Position numbers and translations under genes: made by a program
Source of the DNA: Streptomyces diastaticus subsp. diastaticus
GTDB taxonomy: Bacteria > Actinomycetota > Actinomycetes > Streptomycetales > Streptomycetaceae
Direction of reading: 5' to 3'
DNA: 64,000 bases
NCBI RefSeq assembly: GCF_011170125.1
Contig: NZ_BLLN01000005.1
Coordinates: forward strand, 1,240,001-1,304,000
Part shown: in pieces, positions 49,513 through 57,984 of the stretch
How positions within the stretch are numbered: position 1 is the stretch's first letter
Layout: each line of letters begins with the position of its first letter
The notes under the pieces: generated by a model
What the model saw: only the letters and a program-made list of their open reading frames with translations
Told to the model about the DNA's origin: nothing
Database searches by the model: none

Positions 49513-49560
49513 GCGGGCCTCGACGGTCCGGCGCCGAGGGGACGGCCGCCGGGGATGACT

Positions 49561-49848
49561 TCAGCTGCCACTGCCGGCCGGGCCGTCGGGCGGGCCGGCC
49601 GGCAGTGAGACCACCGCCCACCACCACCTGCTGACGGTGATGTACGAGGCGTCGGCGGGGGCGTCGAGGCGGGTGGCGCGGACGACCTCCCCGGACCCGT
49701 CGGCTCCGGCCAGGATGCCGTCCCCGGCGGCGCCCGGCGAGTTCCTCCCGCCCAGGGACGGGGGCCCGACCTGCCCCGGGGACGACCGCGTCGGCGCGGA
49801 CGCCCCTGGTGCCGGCTCCACGTCGAGCGAGCGCGCCGGGCCCGGCAC
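49561..49848 (-). pseudogene. Possible C-terminal remnant of an unidentified protein
   Basis: One minus-strand frame with high third-position GC reads NSPGAAGDGILAGADGSGEV, VRATRLDAPADASYITVSRW and WWAVVSLPAG, then stops at 49561. The upstream part is low-complexity and another frame takes over near 49850 (MSEADLTGALRRRPSAAAAM). It may be a degenerate gene; I cannot name the family. Confidence 0.3.
49569..49607. terminator. Hairpin after the deacetylase gene
   Basis: CACTGCCGGCC and GGCCGGCAGTG form a perfect 11-bp stem with a 17-base loop, 57 bp after the deacetylase stop. Confidence 0.65.
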
Positions 49849-50360
49849 CCCGGCCGCGGCGGCGTTCGTGGGCCTGGGCTGCCACCCATGGACGCCGTCG
49901 GCAAGGGGAGGCGACGGCCACGGACACGCCGCCGCGCGTCATCGCGGCGGCGGCCGAAGGCCGCCTCCGCAGCGCGCCGGTCAGGTCGGCCTCCGACAAG
50001 GGCGCGCCCGGTTCGCCGGACCCCCTCAGCGCCTCGCTCCCCCTGCGGAGGGAGCGCGAAGACCGCCTGCCGCCCCGCTGGAGCCGCTGCCCGCGCTCGG
50101 GGCCGGCGGCAGGGGGCTCGCTGCCCGGTCCGGGCTCCTGGACCGGTGCGAGAAGCCGGCGCCCGGCGGCGGGCGGGGCGGGTTCTCGGGGCCCCGGGGC
50201 GCCGGGACCGTCACCCGTTCGGCCCCGACAGGCGAGCGGGCCCGTTCTGCGTCACGGTGGAGAAGTGGCTCCTCCCCGGCCCGGGGCGGCCACCGTGACG
50301 CCCGCACCGGGCCGCGCGGCCCCCGGGCCCGGCCCCGAGACGGAGAAGCGGTGAACGCGC
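49849..50360. other. No gene recognised; GC-rich decayed sequence
   Basis: Neither strand shows a frame with consistent codon bias, a ribosome site and a plausible start. It lies between broken genes and is probably non-functional, apart from the leader of the gene at 50361. Confidence 0.5.
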
Positions 50361-50717
50361 ATGAAGGCACTGGTCCACCAGGGCCCCCGCCAGGTCACGG
50401 TCGAGCAGGTCCCGGACGCGCGGATCGGCGTGGTCGGGATCTTCCTCCCGCAGGACGAGGGCGGGCCGACCGAGCTGGCCCGCAAGGGCAGACTCCCCTT
50501 CGACTTCGGCGACTTCTGGTTCAAGGGCCAGCGCGTCGGGACCGGCCAGGCGAACGTCAAGGCGTACAACCGGCGGCTGCGGGACCTCATCCACCACGAC
50601 CGGGCGGAGCCCTCGTTCCTCGTGTCGCACGAACTGCCGCTGGACGACGCCCCCGAGGCGTACCGGAACTTCGACGACCGGCTCTCCGGCTGGACCAAGG
50701 TCATCCTCAAGCCCTGA
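50361..50717 (+). pseudogene. Formaldehyde-dehydrogenase-like (FdhA, zinc MDR) gene with large in-frame internal deletion
   Basis: The 118-codon frame joins the extreme N-terminus of a zinc-dependent alcohol/formaldehyde dehydrogenase (MKALVHQGPRQVTVEQVPDA) directly to its C-terminus (GVVGIFLPQDEGGPTELARK, FDFGDFWFKGQ, ANVKAYNRRLRDLIHHDRA, WTKVILKP). Intact relatives have about 380 residues. Some 260 residues, including the catalytic zinc ligands, the structural zinc lobe and most of the NAD-binding fold, are missing without a frameshift. It cannot be an active dehydrogenase. It may still be translated; the next gene follows 15 bp later. Confidence 0.85.
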
Positions 50718-50732
50718 CCCAGGAGGCAACCG

Positions 50733-51125
50733 ATGCAGGACAAGTCGAGCGACCCCCACCCCTCCCGCGAGGAACTCCCCCTCCCCGACTACGACCACCT
50801 GCCGGTCTCCGGCCTGGAGCACCGTATGCGGGCCCTCCCGGCGGAGGACCTGCGGACGGTACGGGCCTACGAGCAGGAGCACGCGGACCGGCCGCAGGTC
50901 AAGCAGTTGATCGACCACCGGCTCGACCAGTTGGAGCACGGCGCGACCCCCTCGGGCGGCGACCCGGCGGCGCCGGGCGCCGAGCGCCCCGTCTCCGCGC
51001 GGGAGCACCCCTCGATCAGCCCGCAGACGGGTGCGACGCCGACCGAACCGCCGAGGCACGGGCTGCGGCACGGGACCTACGGCCGCTCCAAGCCGACCCA
51101 GCCGAACAACCCGCGCCAGCACTGA
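50733..51125 (+). CDS. Hypothetical actinobacterial protein with short helical motif
   Basis: A 130-residue hydrophilic protein. The conserved part is LPLPDYDHLPVSGLEHRMRA followed by LPAEDLRTVRAYEQEH and RPQVKQLIDHRLDQLEHG, a three-helix motif seen in many actinobacterial hypothetical proteins. The C-terminal half is Pro/Gly-rich and ends GRSKPTQPNNPRQH, probably disordered. AGGAGG lies six bases before the ATG. It follows the deleted dehydrogenase gene and may be read on the same message. Function unknown. Confidence 0.75.
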   Translation: MQDKSSDPHPSREELPLPDYDHLPVSGLEHRMRALPAEDLRTVRAYEQEHADRPQVKQLIDHRLDQLEHGATPSGGDPAAPGAERPVSAREHPSISPQTGATPTEPPRHGLRHGTYGRSKPTQPNNPRQH

Positions 51126-51142
51126 CCCGGCGCGGCGGAGTT

Positions 51143-51426
51143 TCAGGCCGGGGCCTCCACCGGTGGCGGCCCCGGCTTCGCCGCGAAGGTCCAGCGGTTG
51201 GCGGCGAGCGCGTCGGCCGCTTCTGGCGCGGGCCGCGCCCGTGCAGCGCGCTGGAGGCGAACGGCGTCCTGGTGGCGGTGGACCAGCCGAGGGCGGCCAG
51301 ACCGGCGGCGGAGTCGGGGCGCGGTTCGCCGTCGTAGAGGCGGAGCAGGTCGACGCCGATCCGTGTGCGCGCCGCGGTGTGGACCGGGTTGTTCCGCACC
51401 TCCTCCGGCTCGCGGATCACCTTCAC
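51143..51426 (-). pseudogene. C-terminal remnant of a SAM-dependent methyltransferase-like protein, frameshifted
   Basis: One minus-strand frame reads EVRNNPVHTAARTRIGVDLL, RLYDGEPRPD, LAALGWSTATRTPF and HGRGP; the next frame continues PEAADALAANRWTFAAKPGP and stops at 51143. The combination (GW-x6-PF, GRGP, DAL-x5-F) resembles the C-terminus of TIGR00027/LCMT-type methyltransferases. The N-terminal SAM-binding half is absent, and a one-base shift breaks what is left. Family assignment is tentative. Confidence 0.5.
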
Positions 51427-51749
51427 CTCTTAGGCGAGGGCGCCGGACGCGGCGGCGAGCCGGTCGACGGCGGCCAGGAGCCGGCGTTCGGCGGCGCCCG
51501 GCAGGGCGGCTTGCCCCGGCCCCGGTCACGGTGGCGCCGGCTGGCGCCCTGCCGCTCCGGATCCCCGGCGAAGCGGACGAAGACCACCTCGCCCCCGGCG
51601 GACCGTGCCAGACCGACGGCCTCGGCGGTGTGCCCGGCCGCGCGCTCCAGAAGCTCCGGGTCGAGGCCGTGCCGGGCCGCCGCCCCGGGCGAGCAGAAGT
51701 CGCGCTGGAGGTCGACGACGGCCAGTGCCGTCCGCCCGGTGGCGCTCAC
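51423..51749 (-). pseudogene. Isochorismatase-like hydrolase, truncated with foreign tail
   Basis: The first ~65 residues are a good cysteine-hydrolase N-terminus: ALAVVDLQRDFCSPGAAARH with the catalytic Asp, then AGGEVVFVRFAGDPERQG. The normal continuation, with the catalytic Lys and the Cys strand, is missing; the frame ends in low-complexity sequence at 51423. In the overlapping frame, codon bias resumes as ALPGAAERRLLAAVDRLAAA ending at TAA 51430, apparently the tail of another gene. The GTG start overlaps the stop of the dehydrogenase-like gene (GTGA), so it was once its operon partner. Confidence 0.6.
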
Positions 51750-52849
51750 CGTCCCTCGCCCGGCACCGTCACGGCCACCGCGCCGGGCTGCCGGGCGGGC
51801 GGCACCCCCGTCTCCCCCAGCTCCGCGAGGAGGGCGTCGAGCACGGCGGTCGTGCCGTACGCGCCGCCGAGGTCGGCGGTGGCCACGCCCCGGTCCAGGA
51901 CGCGGGCGAGGGCCCGTTCCACCTCCCGCTGCGCCCCGGCGCACCCGGCGTGACGCTCGGCGACGGCCGCGGCGGCACGGACCGTGGCGACCGGGTTGAC
52001 CAGGTCACGTCCGGCGAGGTCGTCGGCGGAACCGTGCACGGTCTGGTACTCGACCAGTCCGCGCACGTCGGGGTGGAGGTACACGTTCTCCGTGCAGCGG
52101 TTCTCCTGCCGCTCACCACCGAAACGGTCCAGCAGGACGACGTGCATGATGTCGGCCCACTCGTTGCCCGCGACCAGCACGGTGCGGTCTGCCAGGCCGT
52201 GGGTGATGAGGTCGCGGTTGACGGTGTCCGGCTGGCAGAGCTGGATCCGCACCCCCAACCGGTCCGACAGCTCCGCCACCCACGTCCCGAACACCCCGTC
52301 CAGCAGGTGGAACTTGTACGCCATCACCACCGGTCCGAGCCGCCCGTCGGGCCAGTGGCGCCGGGCCCGCTCCAGGGCGTAGGAGACGACCTCCGCGGTG
52401 GTCTCCCGGCTGAACTCCATGGTGCGGGTGACGGCTGACGGCGTGTGCCGGTTGGTGCCGGTGTAGAAGCCCTGTGCCTCGTCCCTGACCAGCAGCGCCT
52501 CGCCGTCGTCGGCGGCGAACGGATCGACCTTCACCGCCTTGAGGCGCTGCCGGACCAGGTAGAGCGACTGGGCGTTGACCGCCGTGCGGAAGACGGCCCC
52601 GGCGCCGCGGGCCGCCAGCGACCGGCAGAACCCCTCGTAGTGGTCGGTGTCCTCGCGGGTGAGCGTGGCGACCGGCTCCCCCGCGCCCTCGCCGCACAGC
52701 GAGTGGTACGAGTGGTAGAGGCGGGGCGAGCGGACCAGCGTGACACCGGTCGGGTGGTCCCGGGTCAGCACGCCCAGGACACGGGTGAAGACCTCGGCGA
52801 GTTCGGCTCCCGTGCCGTGGCCGACGGCGAGTCCGACTACGGGTGGCAT
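51746..52849 (-). CDS. Isocitrate/isopropylmalate dehydrogenase family protein
   Basis: A 367-residue beta-decarboxylating dehydrogenase-fold protein. The N-terminus GLAVGHGTGAELAEVFTRVL replaces the usual GDGIG motif; VMAYKFHLLDGVFGTWVAEL holds the catalytic Lys, NEWADIMHVVLLDRFGG the metal-binding Asp, and EYQTVHGSADDLAGRDLVNP the cofactor/HGSA motif. It is divergent from LeuB and Icd, so the substrate may be another 2-hydroxy acid, as in natural-product pathways. ATG 52849 has GAGGGAA six bases upstream. It overlaps a truncated isochorismatase gene and follows an EF-hand gene by 52 bp. Confidence 0.85.
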   Translation of the reverse strand: MPPVVGLAVGHGTGAELAEVFTRVLGVLTRDHPTGVTLVRSPRLYHSYHSLCGEGAGEPVATLTREDTDHYEGFCRSLAARGAGAVFRTAVNAQSLYLVRQRLKAVKVDPFAADDGEALLVRDEAQGFYTGTNRHTPSAVTRTMEFSRETTAEVVSYALERARRHWPDGRLGPVVMAYKFHLLDGVFGTWVAELSDRLGVRIQLCQPDTVNRDLITHGLADRTVLVAGNEWADIMHVVLLDRFGGERQENRCTENVYLHPDVRGLVEYQTVHGSADDLAGRDLVNPVATVRAAAAVAERHAGCAGAQREVERALARVLDRGVATADLGGAYGTTAVLDALLAELGETGVPPARQPGAVAVTVPGEGR

Positions 52850-52901
52850 GGCGGTTCCCTCTTCTCTCTGCTTCCCTCTGCTTCTCCCGGGCGTCACCGG
52901 C

Positions 52902-53435
52902 TCAGACGGCCGCGCCGTCGACCAGGCGGTCGCCGGGCATGCCGGCCTTGTCCGGCGCGTAGTAGTCCTTGATCCCCTCGACCCAGGTGGTGACGGAGAT
53001 CCGGTCGTCCGGGGAGGGGGCGAAGGCGTCGAAGAGGGCGTCGGTGTTGCCGCGGCCGAAGCCGATCGCGGTCATCAGGGCGACGAAGGCGGGGCGGGCG
53101 ACCCGGCCCTCGCCTGCCGGGTCGCCGAGGGCGGCCAGGGCGCGGGCGAAGGCGTCCACCGTGGCGTCGAACCGCTCGGGGCAGAGCACGCAGGCGGTGT
53201 ACTCCTCGAAGGTGATCCGGCCGTCGCCGTCGGCGTCGAGTTCGGCGGCGAGGGTGGTCCAGTACCGCAGGAAGGCGGCGCGCATCGCCTCGTGCGCCGC
53301 CGCGTCGCATCCCGGGGCGGCGGCGACGACGCGGCCCGCCATCAGCTCGAAGTCCCGGGCCTCCAGCACCCCGTTGCCGTCGGCGTCGAGCAGGGAGAAG
53401 ACGAGCTGCACCCGGTGGGTCGCCTCGATGCGCAT
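52902..53435 (-). CDS. EF-hand calcium-binding protein (calerythrin-like)
   Basis: A 177-residue four-EF-hand protein. Loop 1 is DADGNGVLEARDF and loop 3-type DADGDGRITFEE; both have the canonical D-x-D-x-D/N-G pattern. A weaker loop GEGRVARPAF and a degenerate loop APSPDDRISVTTW complete the set. The pattern matches calerythrin and sarcoplasmic-calcium-binding-like proteins of actinomycetes. It would buffer calcium or respond to it in the cytoplasm. ATG 53435 has AAAGGTGA six bases upstream. It may be co-transcribed with the dehydrogenase-like gene behind it. Confidence 0.93.
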   Translation of the reverse strand: MRIEATHRVQLVFSLLDADGNGVLEARDFELMAGRVVAAAPGCDAAAHEAMRAAFLRYWTTLAAELDADGDGRITFEEYTACVLCPERFDATVDAFARALAALGDPAGEGRVARPAFVALMTAIGFGRGNTDALFDAFAPSPDDRISVTTWVEGIKDYYAPDKAGMPGDRLVDGAAV

Positions 53436-53649
53436 GGGCCGTCACCTTTCGTCGCGGCAGCCCCGGCGGGCGGCCTCCGCCACTATCCGGCGGCCGGGCC
53501 GGGCGGTGGGGTGGTGTGCCGCGGTGTTCACCTGATGAGGGGAAGGCCCGCCGCATCCGGGGCGGCGGCGGGCCCGGATGTGCAGGGCCCGCCCCGCCCG
53601 GGGAGCGGGGGTCCCGCCATACCGGCGCCCGGCTTTCTAGGGTGCCGCT

Positions 53650-54867
53650 GTGACGAACGATCAGCGGGACCCGGCGGACCGTCAGCGTTCCTGGCCGTAC
53701 GCGGCGGCGGCATACGTCTTCGCCGTCGTCATGGCGGGGACGACGCTGCCGACGCCGCTCTACGGGCTGTACCAGGAGGAGATCGGCTTCTCCTCGCTGA
53801 TGGTGACGGTGATCTTCGCGGTGTACGCCGCCGGAGTGATCGCGGTCCTGGTGGTGGCGGGCGGGGTCTCGGACGTGCTGGGCCGGCGGCCGGTGCTGCT
53901 GGCGGGGCTCGGGTGCGCGGCGGCCAGCGCGCTCTGCTTCGTGCTGGAGGGCGGGCTGCCGCTGCTGTTCACCGGCCGGGTGCTGTCCGGGTTCTCCGCC
54001 GGCCTCTTCACCGGCACCGCGACGGTGGCGGTGATGGAGCTGGCGCCACCGCACCGGCGGGGCCGCGCCTCGCTCGCGGCGACCGCCGCCAACATGCTCG
54101 GCCTCGGCTGCGGTCCGCTGCTCGCCGGGCTCCTCGCCGAGTACGCGCCCTGGCCGCTGCGGCTGCCGTACCTCGTCCACCTGGGCCTCGTCGCGGTGGC
54201 GGCCGGTCTCGCGCTGGCCCTGCCGGAGACGGTGCGGCACCGCGGACCGCGCCCGGCGCTGCGGCCCCGGCGGCCGTCGGTCCCCGCCGAGGTGCGGTCG
54301 GTGTTCGTCCCGGCGGCGCTGGCGGCCTTCGCCGGGTTCGCCATGTTCGGCCTCTTCACCTCGGTCGCGCCGAGCTTCATGGCCCAGACGCTGGACGTGC
54401 ACAATCTGGCCGTCTCCGGCCTGGTCGTCTTCCTGACGTTCGCCGCCTCCACCGTGGGGCAGGCGTCCCAGGGCGGCGTCCCGGCCGGGCGGGCGCTGCC
54501 GCTCGGGTGCTTCGTGCTGGTGGCGGGGCTGGCGGCGATCGGCGGTTCGCTGCTGCTCTCCTCGCTGGCGCTGCTGGTGGCGGGGGCGGTGGTGTCGGGC
54601 TTCGGGCAGGGGCTGCTGTTCCGCGCGGGCCTGAGCACGGTCAGCTCCCGGGCTCCGGCGGACCGTCGCGGGGAGACCACGTCGGCGTTCTTCGTCGTCG
54701 CCTATCTCGGGATCTCGCTGCCCGTGGTCGGCGTGGGCGCGCTCGCGCTGGCCCTCGGACTGCGCGACGCGGGGCTGGTGTTCAGCGCCTGCGCGATGGT
54801 GCTGGCCGGCTCCATCGGGGTGTGGCTGCTGCGCGGCGCGCCCGACCGCCCGCGCCCCGGCGCCTGA
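53650..54867 (+). CDS. MFS transporter, 12 spans
   Basis: A 405-residue transporter with about twelve spans. Motif A is GGVSDVLGRRPVLL; the helix 4-5 region is GRVLSGFSAGLFTGTATVAV and ANMLGLGCGPLLAGLLAEY. It resembles sugar/drug MFS proteins of actinobacteria, and the substrate is unknown. GTG 53650 has no ribosome site; TAGGGT lies seven bases upstream, so the transcript is probably leaderless. It is divergent from the EF-hand gene. Confidence 0.9.
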   Translation: MTNDQRDPADRQRSWPYAAAAYVFAVVMAGTTLPTPLYGLYQEEIGFSSLMVTVIFAVYAAGVIAVLVVAGGVSDVLGRRPVLLAGLGCAAASALCFVLEGGLPLLFTGRVLSGFSAGLFTGTATVAVMELAPPHRRGRASLAATAANMLGLGCGPLLAGLLAEYAPWPLRLPYLVHLGLVAVAAGLALALPETVRHRGPRPALRPRRPSVPAEVRSVFVPAALAAFAGFAMFGLFTSVAPSFMAQTLDVHNLAVSGLVVFLTFAASTVGQASQGGVPAGRALPLGCFVLVAGLAAIGGSLLLSSLALLVAGAVVSGFGQGLLFRAGLSTVSSRAPADRRGETTSAFFVVAYLGISLPVVGVGALALALGLRDAGLVFSACAMVLAGSIGVWLLRGAPDRPRPGA

Positions 54868-54937
54868 CGGCGCCCCGGACCGCCGCACCACCGGCCCGGC
54901 CCACCCGGCCCGGCCACCACCCACGTAAGGAGTGACG

Positions 54938-55771
54938 ATGACGACCAGCAGGACCGTGACCCTCCCGTCGGGAGCGGTGGTGCCCGCGCTCGGGCAGGGA
55001 ACGTGGCACATGGGCGACTCCCCGGACCGCCGTGCCGAGGAGATCGCCGCGCTGCGCCACGGGATCGACCTGGGTATGACGCTGATCGACACCGCCGAGA
55101 TGTACGGCGGCGGCCGCGCCGAGGAACTGGTCGGCGAGGCGGTACGCGGCCGCCGGGACGACGTGTTCCTGGTCAGCAAGGTGCTGCCGTCCAACGCCGG
55201 CACCCGCGGGACCGTCGACTCCTGCCGGGCGAGCCTGCGCCGGCTGGGCACCGACCGGATCGACCTTTACCTGCTGCACTGGCGCGGTGCCGTCCCGCTG
55301 GACGAGACGGTCGAGGCGCTGGAGGGGCTGGTGGCCGAGGGCACGATCGGCGCCTGGGGCGTGAGCAACCTGGACGTGGACGACCTGGCCGACCTCCCGG
55401 CCGGTGCCCACCCCGACACCGACCAGATCCTCTACAACCTCACCCGGCGCGGCCCCGAGTACGACCTCGTCCCCCGCTGCCGCGAGCTGGCGGTGCCGCT
55501 CATGGCCTACTCCCCGGTGGAGCAGGGACGGCTGCTCGGCCACGAGGCGCTGCGCGAGGTGGCCGGCGCGCACGGGGCCACCCCGGCGCAGATCGCCCTG
55601 GCCTGGGTGCTGCGACACGAGGACGTGATCGCCATTCCGAAAGCGGGCTCGCGCGCCCACGTCGAGGAGAACGCGGCGGCCCGCTCCCTCCACCTCACCG
55701 CCGAGGACCTGGCCGCGCTGGACCGGGCCTTCCCGCCGCCGCGGCAAAAGGTGCCGCTGGAGGTGCTGTGA
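54938..55771 (+). CDS. Aldo/keto reductase
   Basis: A 277-residue NADPH-dependent TIM-barrel reductase. Catalytic tetrad: Asp in DTAEMYGGG, Tyr in the same block, Lys in FLVSKVLPSN and His in DLYLLHWRG. The NADPH-binding end is AIPKAGSRAHVEENA. AAGGAG lies five to six bases before the ATG. It follows the MFS gene by 70 bp in the same direction, so the two are likely co-transcribed. It is convergent with the transglycosylase gene. Substrate unknown. Confidence 0.94.
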   Translation: MTTSRTVTLPSGAVVPALGQGTWHMGDSPDRRAEEIAALRHGIDLGMTLIDTAEMYGGGRAEELVGEAVRGRRDDVFLVSKVLPSNAGTRGTVDSCRASLRRLGTDRIDLYLLHWRGAVPLDETVEALEGLVAEGTIGAWGVSNLDVDDLADLPAGAHPDTDQILYNLTRRGPEYDLVPRCRELAVPLMAYSPVEQGRLLGHEALREVAGAHGATPAQIALAWVLRHEDVIAIPKAGSRAHVEENAAARSLHLTAEDLAALDRAFPPPRQKVPLEVL

Positions 55772-55790
55772 GGGGCGGGCCGCACGTGGC

Positions 55791-57008
55791 TCAGTCCCCC
55801 GCCGGGTCCCCGCACGCCGGGTCGGTCGGGGACGGGGACGGGCTCGGGTCGGGGGTCTCGTCAGGGTCCGGGGTCGGGCTCGGGCTCTCGCACTCCTCGG
55901 GGGGTGTGGGCGTGCCCGGGTCGGTCGGGGTGCCCGGGTCCGAGGGGCCGGGTGAGGGGTCCGGGGACTGAGTCGGAGGCTCGGAGGGGCCGGGCGAGGG
56001 GTCCGGGCTGGTGGGCGGCTGCGGAGAAGGGGACGGCTTGTCGGGCTTTCCCGGGTCGGGCTTCGGCTTGCCGGGCTTGTCGCCCGGGTCGGGACCGACG
56101 ACGATGCCGCCGCCGTCGTCGCCGTCGACGGGGCGGGTGGCGGGCGTCTTGCCGCCCGGGCCGGGGCTGGTGGGGACGGCGCCCTCGCCGTCAGGGACGG
56201 TGTGGACGCCGCCGCGGTAGAACTCCATCCAGTGCCGGACCAGCCGCAGGTAGTCCCGCGAGTGGTTGTAGCTGAGGACGGCCTGGTCCAGGTCGGCGCT
56301 CCGGCCGAGGTCGCGGGTGCCGGCGCAGAGGTAGTGGCCGGCGGCGAGGGCGGCGTCGTGGATGTTTCCGGGGTCGCTGCGGCCGTCACCGTTGCCGTCG
56401 GCGCCCCAGCGGGCCCAGGTGGAGGGCAGGAACTGCATCGGGCCGACCGCCCGGTCGTAGACGGTGTCTCCGTCGTGGGCGCCCCCGTCGGTGTCCCGGA
56501 TCAGCGCGAAGCCGTTGCCGTCGAGCGGCGGGCCGGTGATCCGGCCCCGGGTGGTGCCGGCGGCGTCGACCGCGCCGCCCCGGGCGTGCCCGGACTCCAC
56601 CTTGCCGATGGCGGCGAGGAGTTCCCAGCTCAGGCGGCACCCCGGGTCGCTGCCGGCGACCCGGCGCTCGGCGTTCCGGTAGGCCCGCAGCACGGTCGCG
56701 GGAATGCCGGACTGGGTACGGACCAGCGCGGCCGGCGGAGTCCGGCCGAAGGAGCCCTCGCCCGCCCCGGCGCCCTTCAGCGGCGGGAGTTCGGTGTGGT
56801 AGGCGTCGTCCCCGGGCGGGTCGGCCGGTGCCGACGGGGCGCTGTTGGCGGCGCGTTCCTCGTCCGCCGGTGCCTCGTCCGGGCTCTCGGTGAGGAGGCC
56901 GGGTGCCTGGGAGGCGGTGAGCAGCGCCATCGCGGCGAGCGCGACGGCGCTGGTGCGCAGCCCCTTGCGGGTGCGCGCGGGCAGGCGTCGTCCACGGGGT
57001 ACGGGCAT
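55791..57008 (-). CDS. Secreted lytic murein transglycosylase (MltB/SLT_2-like) with Pro/Ser/Asp-rich tail
   Basis: A 405-residue exported protein. The signal anchor is RTSAVALAAMALLTASQAPG. The catalytic domain (about 100-275) has LSWELLAAIGKVESGHARGG with the catalytic Glu, VGPMQFLPSTWARWGADGNG, NIHDAALAAGHYLCAG and AVLSYNHSRDYLRLV. The last ~130 residues are a repetitive Pro/Ser/Asp/Gly tail that may span or attach to the wall. It cleaves peptidoglycan glycan strands to 1,6-anhydro ends. ATG 57008 follows AGGAG by eight bases. It is the last gene behind the mce cluster; wall opening could help the large Mce complex. Confidence 0.9.
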   Translation of the reverse strand: MPVPRGRRLPARTRKGLRTSAVALAAMALLTASQAPGLLTESPDEAPADEERAANSAPSAPADPPGDDAYHTELPPLKGAGAGEGSFGRTPPAALVRTQSGIPATVLRAYRNAERRVAGSDPGCRLSWELLAAIGKVESGHARGGAVDAAGTTRGRITGPPLDGNGFALIRDTDGGAHDGDTVYDRAVGPMQFLPSTWARWGADGNGDGRSDPGNIHDAALAAGHYLCAGTRDLGRSADLDQAVLSYNHSRDYLRLVRHWMEFYRGGVHTVPDGEGAVPTSPGPGGKTPATRPVDGDDGGGIVVGPDPGDKPGKPKPDPGKPDKPSPSPQPPTSPDPSPGPSEPPTQSPDPSPGPSDPGTPTDPGTPTPPEECESPSPTPDPDETPDPSPSPSPTDPACGDPAGD

Positions 57009-57079
57009 CGCGGTCACTCCTGTCGGTGAGGGTCCCGGCGGGCGCGGCGGCGGCCCGGGGCCGGTCGGGTCGGTCCGGC

Positions 57080-57940
57080 TCAGCGGCCGAAGGTGTCGAG
57101 GGAGCTGACGAGCCAGCGCCCGTCGCGGTGGACGACGTCGACGGCGAACATGGCGCCCGCGTAGACCCCTTCGTCCCCGGCCTCGTCCTTCTCGGCGTCG
57201 CCGCCGGCGGTGCTGACGCTGCTCTGGTCGGCGTAGACGAGGACCCGGGCGCGGTCGCCGTCGATCCGCTCGACGGCGCTGTCGGTGACGGTGGTGGTGA
57301 TGACGGCCTTCTGGGCGTCGGCCCGCTCGGCGGCCTCGCCGAGGAGGGCGGCGTGCTGCTCGACGGCCTTGCCGGTGAGCAGGGTCCTGGCGGCGCGGTC
57401 GAAGGCGGCCGGGTCGGCGTGGTCGTAGGAGAAGAGGGCGGCGACGGCCCGGCCGGTCTGGCCCTTGATCTCACTGGTGCGGGCGAGGTCGGTGAGGGCG
57501 GTGTTCTGCCGGGCCGGATCGCCGTCGAGCGCGGCGGCCCGCGCGTGCGCCCACCCGGCGAAGCCGCCGAGGACGAGGGTGAGGAGGCAGAGCACGGCGA
57601 GGGCGCCGGGGCGGCGGCCGCGCGCCCCGGCGGCGGGAGCGCCGTCCTCCCGTGGCGCCACTGGCCCGGCCGCCCGGTCCGTGCCCTCGCCGCCGTCCGT
57701 AGCGCCGGGCCGCTCCGTACGCCGGTCCCGGCCGGCGGTTCGTCGCACGGCGCGTGGGCCCCGGCGTCGGGCGGGGGCTGCGGGGCCGGCGGCGGGGGTG
57801 TCCGGGGCGTCCGCCGGTGTCGCGGTCCCGGAGGTGTCCGGCGGGAGCAGGGCCAGGCCGCTGACCGGGGCAAGGGACGGGCGGCCGTCGCGGGCCCGGC
57901 GGCGGCGCTGGCGGTTGACGAGGTGGCGGGTGGTCGACAT
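57080..57940 (-). CDS. Mce-associated membrane protein (Mas-like), fourth in the set
   Basis: A 286-residue protein with a long disordered Pro/Ala/Arg-rich N-terminus (about 1-110), one membrane span (LAVLCLLTLVLGGFAGWAHA), and an extracytoplasmic NTF2-like domain ending VVHRDGRWLVSSLDTFGR. The pattern DPAAFDRAARTLLTGKAVEQ and ARVLVYADQSSV is shared with the next three upstream genes. Mas proteins stabilise Mce complexes in mycobacteria. ATG 57940 has GAGAGGA six bases upstream. Confidence 0.85.
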   Translation of the reverse strand: MSTTRHLVNRQRRRRARDGRPSLAPVSGLALLPPDTSGTATPADAPDTPAAGPAAPARRRGPRAVRRTAGRDRRTERPGATDGGEGTDRAAGPVAPREDGAPAAGARGRRPGALAVLCLLTLVLGGFAGWAHARAAALDGDPARQNTALTDLARTSEIKGQTGRAVAALFSYDHADPAAFDRAARTLLTGKAVEQHAALLGEAAERADAQKAVITTTVTDSAVERIDGDRARVLVYADQSSVSTAGGDAEKDEAGDEGVYAGAMFAVDVVHRDGRWLVSSLDTFGR

Positions 57941-57984
57941 GCGGGTCCTCTCCGGTGCGGGCGGCGGGCGCGGTACGGGCCGGG

